The notes below the pieces were generated by a model, which ran no database searches, was not told the origin of the DNA, and saw nothing but the letters and a program-made list of their open reading frames with translations. From the NCBI GenBank assembly GCA_964564535.1, contig CAZMBH010000052.1, positions 1 through 6,399 on the forward strand: a stretch of 6,399 nucleotides of DNA, in the 5' to 3' direction. Below, piece by piece: positions 1 through 5,877 of the stretch. This DNA is from GWC2-37-13 sp964564535. Its GTDB lineage: Bacteria > Patescibacteriota > Microgenomatia > UBA1406 > GWC2-37-13. Position 1 is the first letter of the stretch. Each line of letters opens with the position of its first letter. The translations under genes and the position numbers were made by a program.

Positions 1-135
1 CTCAAAGAATATTTTGAAGTTATTTTCAGGACACTGAAATGCGCAAGTCAGGAAAATATCATGAAAAACTATTCCTTCTCAAAAATGACTGACGAAACAT
101 TGAGGATTTATCAAGAAGTATTGAAAGAAAATTGA
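1..135 (+). CDS. C-terminal fragment of a probable family 4 glycosyltransferase
   Basis: The frame is open from the left edge and ends at TGA 133-135, giving 44 visible residues; the start lies outside the window. The fragment ends in a helical stretch (YSFSKMTDETLRIYQEVLKE, with an aromatic residue near its start and a Tyr-Gln-Glu near the end). This resembles the last helix of GT-B family 4 glycosyltransferases, which commonly end in a phrase like 'FSW..ta..tl.vY..vl'. No catalytic motif is visible, so the assignment rests on this tail and on the glycan-synthesis genes that follow. A composite palindromic repeat begins 12 bases after the stop, and the next gene (the cupin) points the opposite way. 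Other helical C-termini could look similar. Confidence 0.5.
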   Translation, partial: LKEYFEVIFRTLKCASQENIMKNYSFSKMTDETLRIYQEVLKEN

Positions 136-147
136 TTAATAATTTTT

Positions 148-211
148 GTCATCCCCGTGAAGACGGGGATCCAGTCAATTTAGCATGGATTCCCGCCTAC
201 GCGGGAATGAC
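148..211. repeat. Composite palindromic (REP-like) repeat, copy 1
   Basis: Two facing hairpin units make up the element. Unit A (148-174) starts GTCATCCCC and contains a perfect 8-bp stem, 151-158 with 163-170, around loop GAAG. Unit B (186-211) contains a perfect 8-bp stem, 189-196 with 201-208, around loop CTAC, and ends GGGAATGAC. An 11-base spacer separates them. Unit B read in reverse complement matches unit A at 21 of 26 positions, so the whole element is also one large imperfect palindrome. Bases 189-208 fit the pattern ATTCCC-N8-GGGAAT known for Neisseria dRS3 repeats; this is similarity of pattern, not proof of relationship. A T5 run directly precedes it. Neither hairpin is followed by a T-run on its transcribed strand, so it is not a canonical intrinsic terminator. 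It overlaps the end of the cupin gene. Confidence 0.85.
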
Positions 212-559
212 ACGGTTGCATTTTATTCTAAAGAAGTAGTATTCGCTGGTTTCGTTGCCTAGTGCTTCAATCTTATGTTTCGTATTAGCCGGAACTGTGA
301 TGATATCTCCAACATTGTAGTCAACGATCTCATTTTCACAATAAAATTTTCCATTACCTTTTAAGACGATATATATTTCATCAATATCATTGTGTTGGTG
401 CCAGTCAAATATTTTTCCAGACTCCAGAAATCCCTTAGTAAATGCTTCAAAGTATTGAGAAGTAAGTTTATCAGGCGTTACCAGTAACTGTCTTGAACCT
501 GAACCCCCGTGAGCAGCTTCAACGGGGATGTCCTTAATGTTTTGTTTTGTAAACCTCAT
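197..559 (-). CDS. Small single-domain cupin protein
   Basis: A 120-residue cupin_2-type beta-barrel protein, probably cytoplasmic, with no signal peptide or membrane segment. Cupin motif 1 is at residues 52-70: His54, His56 and Glu61 are the expected metal ligands, followed by the turn glycines Gly68 and Gly70. Motif 2 is at 84-95: Gly84-Asp85, Pro90-Ala91 and the fourth ligand His95. The metal site is therefore complete. An N-terminal segment with GGSGSR (18-23) precedes the barrel. The family covers isomerases, epimerases, dioxygenases and sugar-binding regulators, and the substrate cannot be told from sequence; divergence from a GDP-mannose operon makes a sugar-related role plausible. The start ATG (557-559) has no Shine-Dalgarno but sits 7 bases after an extended -10 box. 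The last four residues, VIPA, and the TAG stop are encoded by the palindromic repeat at 148-211. Confidence 0.85.
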   Translation of the reverse strand: MRFTKQNIKDIPVEAAHGGSGSRQLLVTPDKLTSQYFEAFTKGFLESGKIFDWHQHNDIDEIYIVLKGNGKFYCENEIVDYNVGDIITVPANTKHKIEALGNETSEYYFFRIKCNRVIPA

Positions 560-566
560 TAGTAAA

Positions 567-575
567 ATAATATCA
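567..575 (-). promoter_or_regulatory. Extended -10 promoter of the cupin gene
   Basis: On the minus strand the sequence reads TGA-TATTAT, a TGN extension followed by a box that differs from TATAAT at one base. Seven bases separate it from the cupin ATG at 557-559, so a start at the usual distance would fall at or next to the A of the ATG and give a leaderless mRNA. No -35 match is seen 16-18 bases upstream. AT-rich DNA gives such matches by chance, but the mirror arrangement with the plus-strand box at 586-594 adds weight. Confidence 0.45.
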
Positions 576-585
576 CAAGGGAGAT

Positions 586-594
586 TGTTATAAT
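586..594 (+). promoter_or_regulatory. Extended -10 promoter of the glycan operon
   Basis: TGT-TATAAT: a perfect -10 hexamer (589-594) with an upstream TG (586-587). The operon's first ATG is at 602, leaving 7 bases between, so transcription would start at about 600-602 and the mRNA would be leaderless or nearly so. There is no -35 hexamer at the expected distance, as is common for extended -10 promoters, and no Shine-Dalgarno. It faces the cupin promoter; 13 bases lie between the plus-strand and minus-strand motifs apart from their TG extensions, so two polymerases could not occupy both at once. Confidence 0.55.
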
Positions 595-601
595 AGAGTC
601 T

Positions 602-1735
602 ATGGTCAATCAGAAGAAAATAGCTATTGTTTATGACTGGATTGATAAGTGGGGAGGAGTGGAACGGATTTTATTACAACTTCATAAAATGTTTCCGGAG
701 GCAATTTTTTATACATCATATTTTGATAAAGAAAAAGCCGTTTGGGCAAAAGATTTGAAAATAAAAACTTCTTTTCTGCAAAGTTTCCCGGATTTCATAA
801 AAAAGAACAGGATCTTATCCTTTATCTTTTACGCTTATGCTTTTGAATCCTTTAATTTTTCAGAATATGATCTGGTTATTTCGGTCACTTCTTCATTCGC
901 TAAATCTGTTATCACTAAACCGGGAACAAAACATATTTGCTATTTACTTACTCCGTCAAGATACTTATGGAGCCATCAAAAAGAATATCTGGGTAGTCTT
1001 GGTGGCAGCTTTTTAGGAATGTTTAAAAACTGGGATTTGGTTGCAAGTCAAAGACCCGACAAAATAATTTCGATATCAGAGACGGTCCGAAGACGTTGTA
1101 AAAAATATTATAAAAGAGAGTCGGAGGTAGTTTATCCGGGGTTTGATATTAATTACTGGCAAAATATCAAAAATCAAATATCAAAAATCAAAACGACAGA
1201 TCAAAAATCAAAAATTTATACTAAATACAAAATACTAGATACTAAATACTTTCTCGTTGTTTCGAGGTTAGAACCATACAAGCGTGTTGATCTTGTTGTT
1301 CAATCGTTTAATCGATTGAAGCATAACTTAGTTATCGTCGGGGAGGGGAGTCAGGAAGAAAGACTAAAAGAAGTAGCCGGCAAAAACATTACTTTTTTAT
1401 CTAAGTTATCCGACGTTGAGCTTGGAAGTCTTTACTCAAATGCTCAAGCCTTGATAATGTCTCAGGAAGAAGACTTCGGTTACGTTTCTCTTGAAGCGCA
1501 GTTTTTCGGCTGTCCGGTGATAGCCTATAAAAAAGGAGGAGCGTTAGAGACGGTGGAAGACGGAAAAACCGGAATATTTTTTATTCCTCAAACGGAGTCT
1601 GGCCTTAGGAGAGCAATTGAAAGATTCGATAAAATTAAGTACAATTTAATGAGCAAGCTTAAGCAGTTTGGTTACAAAAATATAGAAAGATTCAGTAAGG
1701 AAATATTTGAAAACAATTTCAAAAAAAATTTATGA
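602..1735 (+). CDS. Family 4 glycosyltransferase, probably a mannosyltransferase
   Basis: A 377-residue GT-B fold glycosyltransferase of family GT4, which would move a sugar from a nucleotide donor onto a lipid-linked glycan at the inner face of the membrane. The N-terminal acceptor domain begins with strand IAIVYDW (7-13) and a Gly18-Gly19-Val-Glu21 loop. The C-terminal donor domain (about 216-377) begins YFLVVSRLEPYKR, the donor-phosphate-binding region with Arg222 and Lys227, and carries the EX7E pair Glu290 and Glu298 in EEDFGYVSLEA, then GG (312-313) and ETV. This motif set is typical of relatives of WbaZ-type mannosyltransferases; the GDP-mannose gene directly downstream supports mannose as donor, but this is inference. 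No signal peptide is seen. Residues about 189-217 are a lysine-rich linker encoded by an AT-rich repeat (1164-1250). It is the first gene of the operon, and its TGA overlaps the next ATG as ATGA. Confidence 0.9.
   Translation: MVNQKKIAIVYDWIDKWGGVERILLQLHKMFPEAIFYTSYFDKEKAVWAKDLKIKTSFLQSFPDFIKKNRILSFIFYAYAFESFNFSEYDLVISVTSSFAKSVITKPGTKHICYLLTPSRYLWSHQKEYLGSLGGSFLGMFKNWDLVASQRPDKIISISETVRRRCKKYYKRESEVVYPGFDINYWQNIKNQISKIKTTDQKSKIYTKYKILDTKYFLVVSRLEPYKRVDLVVQSFNRLKHNLVIVGEGSQEERLKEVAGKNITFLSKLSDVELGSLYSNAQALIMSQEEDFGYVSLEAQFFGCPVIAYKKGGALETVEDGKTGIFFIPQTESGLRRAIERFDKIKYNLMSKLKQFGYKNIERFSKEIFENNFKKNL
1164..1250. repeat. AT-rich repeat tract translated inside the glycosyltransferase
   Basis: Three exact copies of ATCAAAAATCAAA lie at 1166-1178, 1180-1192 and 1200-1212, the last two separated by ACGACAG-like sequence. 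A second motif follows, TACTAAATAC at 1219-1228 and 1240-1249, with a variant TACTAGATAC at 1233-1242. The tract is about 87 bases, close to 29 codons, and keeps the reading frame, encoding a Lys/Ile/Thr-rich stretch (about residues 189-217) between the two Rossmann domains. Similar AT-rich 'ATCAAAAATCAAA' and 'TACTAAATAC' runs are, from memory, found between genes in related genomes. Repeat content is seen directly; origin by insertion is inference. Confidence 0.7.
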
Positions 1736-2817
1736 AAGCAATTATATTCGCTGGTGGAACCGGTATTAGGCTATGGCCGTTGTCAAGAAGAAAATCACCT
1801 AAACAGTTTGAAAAAATAATCGGTAACAAATCAACTCTCCAGTTGGCCGTTGAGAGATTAATTCCCGACTTTGATTATTCCGATATATATATTTCAACCA
1901 ACATTCTTTATGCCGATATTGTCAAGAAACAGCTTCCGGAAATTCCTGAAGCTAATTTTTTCTTTGAGCCCGAAAAAAAAGACGTGGCCCCGGCAATTGC
2001 CTTGGCAATGGGTATTCTCTCAAAATTAAGTCCAAAAGAACCGGTGGCGATCCTCTGGAGCGATCATTTAGTTAAACAGGTAACCCTTTTTAAGAAAATA
2101 CTAAAAATAGCCGGATCCGAGATTGAAAAAAACCCAAGCAAAATTGTTTTTATAGCTAATAAACCTCGGTTCCCAAGTATTAATTTAGGATACATCCATG
2201 TTGGAGAACAGTTAAAAGAAAAAGAAGGCATCAATATTTATAAATTTGAGGGATTGAAATATAAACCGAACGAGGAGACGGCGGAAAAATTTTTTCAATC
2301 AAAAAAATACGGCTGGAACCTGGGATATTTTGTTTCCAGCGCCGACTTTATTTATAAATACTTTGAAAGACTGGCGCCAAATATTTACAACAACACCGAG
2401 TTAATATTAAAAAACTACGGGAAAGATAGTTATCAGACGTTTTTAAAACAAGCTTACGGAAAGGTAGAGAGCATTAATTTTGATAATGCCATTCTGGAAA
2501 ACCTAGATAAAAAAGACGCTTTTGTTATTGTCGAAGACATCGGATGGAGCGACGTTGGCAGCTGGGAAGCCCTTAAGGAAGCATTACAATTAAAGAAAGA
2601 AGAAAATGTCATCAACGGAAAAGTATATTTGGACAATGTTAAAGACTGCCTGATTTATAATTACGACGAAAATAAAATGATTTTGGGCGTAGATCTGGAT
2701 GAACACATAATCATTAATACCAAAGATGCAATTTTAATTGCCAAAAAAAATTCGATGGGAAAAGTAAAAAAAATTATTGAAAGTTTTCCAGGAACAGAAC
2801 ACGAAAGTCTCACTTAA
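1732..2817 (+). CDS. manC: Mannose-1-phosphate guanylyltransferase (GDP-mannose pyrophosphorylase)
   Basis: This enzyme would join mannose-1-phosphate and GTP to make GDP-mannose and pyrophosphate in the cytoplasm. The 361-residue protein begins with the nucleotidyltransferase signature AGGTGIRLWPLSRRKSPKQF (7-26), including the GTP-binding glycines and Arg13. Further family landmarks are EPEKKDVAPAIA (79-90), the metal-binding Asp in SDH (110-112), GYI (153-155), WNLGYF (195-200), FDNAILE (250-256) and WSDVGSW (272-278). Two points are unusual. At the place of the canonical FVEKP sugar-phosphate motif it reads LKYKP (175-179), so Lys178-Pro179 remain but the Glu is Tyr177. It also lacks the C-terminal mannose-6-phosphate isomerase cupin domain of bifunctional ManC (usually about 460-480 residues). 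Its ATG overlaps the upstream TGA, suggesting translational coupling. No phosphomannomutase is in the window. Confidence 0.92.
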   Translation: MKAIIFAGGTGIRLWPLSRRKSPKQFEKIIGNKSTLQLAVERLIPDFDYSDIYISTNILYADIVKKQLPEIPEANFFFEPEKKDVAPAIALAMGILSKLSPKEPVAILWSDHLVKQVTLFKKILKIAGSEIEKNPSKIVFIANKPRFPSINLGYIHVGEQLKEKEGINIYKFEGLKYKPNEETAEKFFQSKKYGWNLGYFVSSADFIYKYFERLAPNIYNNTELILKNYGKDSYQTFLKQAYGKVESINFDNAILENLDKKDAFVIVEDIGWSDVGSWEALKEALQLKKEENVINGKVYLDNVKDCLIYNYDENKMILGVDLDEHIIINTKDAILIAKKNSMGKVKKIIESFPGTEHESLT

Positions 2818-2822
2818 TTATT

Positions 2823-3485
2823 ATGAACAATATTACTAACGGTAAACGGTATCAAAAAGGTTTGAAGAGATTAGTTGATATTGTTGGCGCAATTTTTTTG
2901 TTAATAATATTTTCACCGATCGCGTTAGTGATATCGTTTTTAATAAAAATGGATTCAAAAGGTCCAGTATTGGCTGACGTTCCGGAAAGAATCGGAGAAA
3001 ATGGAAAAAAATTTAAAATGTATAAGTTCAGGTCGATGGTTAACAATGCCCATTACTTGCTTAGAACTGATCCCCGTTTTAAAAAATTATTCGATGAATA
3101 TAAGAGAAGCAGTTATAAACTATTGAAAGATCCCCGTGTAACCAATGTCGGTAAGTTTATCCGCCGTCATTCAATCGATGAAATCCCGCAGTTGCTGAAC
3201 GTGTTAAAAGGAGAAATGAGCATCGTCGGTCCAAGAGCCTATTATCCCGATGAGTTGGAAAACCAGTTAAGTAAATATCCTCATACCAAAAAATTAGTCA
3301 GTGACGTGCTTTCGGTGAAACCGGGAGTAACCGGGCTTTGGCAAGTAACCGGCAGATCAGAAATTAATTTTGACAAAAGAATCATGATTGACGCGAGCTA
3401 CGTAAAAAATATGTCTTTATGGAATGATCTTAAAATTATGTTTTTAACCCCAGTTGTGATGGTAAGTGGAAAGGGAGCAGTGTAA
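2823..3485 (+). CDS. Membrane phosphoglycosyl transferase (bacterial sugar transferase family)
   Basis: It would transfer a sugar-1-phosphate from a nucleotide sugar to undecaprenyl phosphate, the first membrane step of glycan assembly. The 220-residue protein has one hydrophobic helix at about 17-41 containing a Ser-Pro (31-32), matching the re-entrant helix of the monotopic PglC/WcaJ/WbaP catalytic domain; the extra four-helix N-terminal part of WbaP/WcaJ is absent. Family motifs are all present: KFRSM (68-72), the catalytic Asp119-Glu120 in SIDEIPQ (117-123), VGPR (135-138), KPGVTGLWQVTGR (166-178) and D190..Y193 near the end. The active site thus looks intact. Which sugar it transfers cannot be read from the sequence; the preceding GDP-mannose gene does not settle this, since PGTs usually take UDP-sugars. 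It starts 5 bases after the manC-like stop with no Shine-Dalgarno. Confidence 0.93.
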   Translation: MNNITNGKRYQKGLKRLVDIVGAIFLLIIFSPIALVISFLIKMDSKGPVLADVPERIGENGKKFKMYKFRSMVNNAHYLLRTDPRFKKLFDEYKRSSYKLLKDPRVTNVGKFIRRHSIDEIPQLLNVLKGEMSIVGPRAYYPDELENQLSKYPHTKKLVSDVLSVKPGVTGLWQVTGRSEINFDKRIMIDASYVKNMSLWNDLKIMFLTPVVMVSGKGAV

Positions 3486-3519
3486 AATAAAATTATCAGT
3501 TATAAAGTTTTTAATAAAT

Positions 3520-5325
3520 ATGAAAAATAAAAGCGGTTTGATTTTTTTGGTAGTTTTATTAGTTTTAGGATATTTTTTTCTTGTTAGACCAATTCTCAAT
3601 ATCAAATCTAAAGCGAACATCGTCCTTGCCTCAGCCAAAGAAATGAAATCGATTTTCGCTAAAAATGACATTGTCCTTTTGAAAACAAAACTGGATGATT
3701 TTTCCAATAAATACCAAAACCTTGAAAAAGCTGCTAAACCAATCTATTGGGCCTCATTTATTCCTTACGTCGCTGACCTTAAAAACGGACTGATTGCAGG
3801 AAATTATTTAATTAAAGCCGCTAAAGAAGCCGTAGTAACAATTGAACCGTATGCTGATCTGATCGGTTTCAAAAAAGGCGAGCAATCATTTTCGGAAAAG
3901 TCGGCAGAAGACAGACTGCAAACAGCCGTTCTCACCTTAGATAAAATGGCGCAAAAGATTGATCCGATCGCCGAAGATTTAGATCAAGCCGGAAAAAGCA
4001 TTGCAAAGATCAATCCAAACCGCTATCCGAAAAAGATTGGAAAAACGGTATTAAGGGAAAATATTGTTAATTTAAAAGATCAATTTGAAGGGATGACGGA
4101 ACTTTTTGTTAATGCCAAGCCGCTAATAAAAAAACTACCGCACATTCTTGGAAGCAAAGAAGAAAGAGTCTATTTAGTTTTATATCAAAACGATAAAGAA
4201 AGAAGAGCCACCGGTGGTTTTCTAACTTTCTACGCACTATTTAAAATAAATAAAGGTAAAATGACCATTTACAGATCTGACGATATCTATTCGCTTGATA
4301 ATGAAATCAGTAATCACCCGAAGGCACCGACTGAAATATTAACCTATCATAAAGGGGTCAGTCAGTTTTATATCCGTGACAGCAATCTGTCTCCGGATTT
4401 TGTCGAGTCAATCAAACTATTTGAAAGTCTCAATCAGAAAAGCGGTGCCAAAGTCGTCTACGACGGAATTATTGCTTTAGATTCAAAGATATTGGTTGAT
4501 ATGCTAACTATTTTCGGCGACGTTGAGGTTAACGGTATCCGTTTCAGCGCCAAAATCGATAAAAGATGCGATTGTCCTGAAGCAATCTATACCTTATTTG
4601 ATTTAGTCGACAGACCGGTTAACTATGTCAAGGCGAACAGAAAGGGGATAATGGGTGATTTAATGTACCGGTTGTTTTATAACGCCCTTGGTTTTTCACC
4701 ATCAAAATATTGGGGAACTTTGATACAGACAATGTTCAAGAATCTTGATGAAAAACATATTCTTGTATATTTCAAAGATGCTGAAACTCAAAAGTCACTT
4801 GAGCAGTTGAATTTTGCCGGAAGAATAAGAGATTTCAAAGGCGACTATCTTCACATTAATAACGTCAACTTTGCCGGAGCAAAATCGAACATGTTTGTCA
4901 GTGAAAGTATTGAATCAAAGACAAACGGAACAGAAAGAGAAGTAACGATTGTCTTTAAGAATCCTTATCCGGCCTCAGACTGTAATCTGGAACGGGGAGG
5001 TCTGTGTTTGAACGCCACCCTCCGCAACTGGATTAGATTTTATGTTCCGGAAGGCTCAAAGTTGATCAGTCTTCAAGGTTCAACAAAAAAGGTTCAGACC
5101 TATGACGAATTAGGGAAAACCGTCTTTGAAGGCTTTTTGGAAATTATGCCGATGGGACAGGGTAAGATCATTGTCAAATATACCTTACCTTCAAGCGTTG
5201 ATACGAAGAACTATTCCTTGCTGATTCAAAAACAGCCGGGAGTAATGGAGCAAAAATTAAAAGTAAGTTTTAACAATAAATCTTTATTCGACGGACTGTT
5301 GATAACGGATAAAATTGTTAAATAA
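3520..5325 (+). CDS. DUF4012 protein with an N-terminal membrane anchor
   Basis: Function is unknown. From ATG 3520 the protein has 601 residues: a short Lys-rich N-terminus, one hydrophobic helix (about 6-22) and a large domain predicted to lie outside the membrane. The DUF4012 core signature is LVLYQNDKERRATGGF (219-234), followed by RSDD (252-255). Further on come DGIIALD (315-321) and GDVEVNG (333-339). A Cys-x-Cys (350, 352) and two more Cys (488, 496) could form disulfides if exported. About 32-205 is rich in helix, perhaps coiled. A longer reading from GTG 3466 would add 18 residues and overlap the upstream gene by 20 bases; ATG 3520 is preferred because it places the anchor right at the N-terminus. 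Neither start has a Shine-Dalgarno. DUF4012 genes are often beside polysaccharide genes, and here it follows a PGT, so a role in glycan export, attachment or control is plausible. Confidence 0.85.
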   Translation: MKNKSGLIFLVVLLVLGYFFLVRPILNIKSKANIVLASAKEMKSIFAKNDIVLLKTKLDDFSNKYQNLEKAAKPIYWASFIPYVADLKNGLIAGNYLIKAAKEAVVTIEPYADLIGFKKGEQSFSEKSAEDRLQTAVLTLDKMAQKIDPIAEDLDQAGKSIAKINPNRYPKKIGKTVLRENIVNLKDQFEGMTELFVNAKPLIKKLPHILGSKEERVYLVLYQNDKERRATGGFLTFYALFKINKGKMTIYRSDDIYSLDNEISNHPKAPTEILTYHKGVSQFYIRDSNLSPDFVESIKLFESLNQKSGAKVVYDGIIALDSKILVDMLTIFGDVEVNGIRFSAKIDKRCDCPEAIYTLFDLVDRPVNYVKANRKGIMGDLMYRLFYNALGFSPSKYWGTLIQTMFKNLDEKHILVYFKDAETQKSLEQLNFAGRIRDFKGDYLHINNVNFAGAKSNMFVSESIESKTNGTEREVTIVFKNPYPASDCNLERGGLCLNATLRNWIRFYVPEGSKLISLQGSTKKVQTYDELGKTVFEGFLEIMPMGQGKIIVKYTLPSSVDTKNYSLLIQKQPGVMEQKLKVSFNNKSLFDGLLITDKIVK

Positions 5326-5865
5326 ATGAGCTTTAATTTCCGGAGCTTAAAAACTGAGGCGGTGGTTCTGAAGAAAAAAAGCCTTTTGAACAGGGATGTT
5401 TTGATAAGTCTTTTTACTCAGGATCTTGGACGGTTGACGGTCTTTGCCAAAGGGGTTAAAAAGATCACCAGCCGCCGTTCTCCCCATCTTCAAACCGGTA
5501 ACCTGATCAATGTACTTCTTAGCAGTAGAAATGATCACTACTATCTTCAGGAAACTCAGTTGGTCTCAGGATTTTCCGAACTAAAGGAAGATGAGAATAA
5601 AGTGAAGCAGCTGTATTCATTTTTGTTTGTTTTGGAGAGGTTATTGCCGGAACAGCAAAAGGAAGCAAAGATCTATAATTTAACTAAAAATTTCTTTATC
5701 GATCTGTCAAAATCTGAAAAAAAGGAGACGGTAATTTTAAAGTATTTAACTCAGGTAATGAAGTCATTGGGTTATCTGGATAAAGATGTCAGCCAGGCGG
5801 AACTTGTCTCACTAATAGAGGAAATTATTAATGAAAAAATTCCAAAAATTACAATTGAAGTATAA
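5326..5865 (+). CDS. recO: Short DNA repair protein RecO
   Basis: RecO binds DNA and, with RecR, helps load RecA onto SSB-covered single strands during recombinational repair in the cytoplasm. The N-terminal OB-fold is clear at residues 9-80: TEAVVLKKKSLLNRDVLISL, then FTQDLGRLTVFAKGVKK (30-46) and SRRSPHLQ (49-56), which match the family's typical 'lfT...G.l..vAKG.rk..Srr...Lq' run. A helical domain follows (about 90-150). At 179 residues it is shorter than the usual 230-260. The family's C-terminal zinc site, normally after the 'GY' reached here at 149-150, is missing; there is no cysteine in the protein. The ATG follows the DUF4012 stop with no gap, so it is very likely translated by coupling. 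It is followed by a palindromic repeat and then glycyl-tRNA synthetase. Confidence 0.87.
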   Translation: MSFNFRSLKTEAVVLKKKSLLNRDVLISLFTQDLGRLTVFAKGVKKITSRRSPHLQTGNLINVLLSSRNDHYYLQETQLVSGFSELKEDENKVKQLYSFLFVLERLLPEQQKEAKIYNLTKNFFIDLSKSEKKETVILKYLTQVMKSLGYLDKDVSQAELVSLIEEIINEKIPKITIEV

Positions 5866-5877
5866 TGTTGTTTTTTT

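Noticed and set aside
148..211. Intrinsic terminator between the two convergent genes
   Set aside because: The hairpins are strong, but on the plus strand the T-run lies before the hairpin, and on the minus strand the sequence after it is A-rich, so the required U-tract is missing on both.
197..559. Cupin as the detached mannose-6-phosphate isomerase half of ManC
   Set aside because: It has a generic cupin metal site but lacks the longer ManC/ManA isomerase signatures that I would expect; the link to the downstream enzyme is only by location.
2454..2636. Minus-strand open frame of 60 codons
   Set aside because: It lies wholly inside the strongly supported GDP-mannose pyrophosphorylase gene, has no family motifs and no promoter, and is a shadow frame.
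2852..3046. Minus-strand open frame of 64 codons
   Set aside because: Antisense to the conserved part of the phosphoglycosyl transferase and without recognisable protein features.
3501..3506. TATAAA as an internal promoter for the DUF4012 gene
   Set aside because: A partial -10 match in AT-rich DNA with no TG extension and no -35, within a tight operon; chance is more likely.
3466..3519. Upstream GTG start for the DUF4012 protein
   Set aside because: It would overlap the phosphoglycosyl transferase by 20 bases, add 18 polar residues before the membrane anchor and has no Shine-Dalgarno; ATG 3520 gives a normal anchor position.
3444..3707. Minus-strand open frame of 87 codons spanning a gene junction
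   Set aside because: Antisense to the end of the phosphoglycosyl transferase and the start of the DUF4012 gene; its hydrophobic run mirrors AT-rich coding sequence.
5347..5538. Minus-strand open frame of 63 codons
   Set aside because: Antisense to the conserved OB-fold of RecO, with no independent support.
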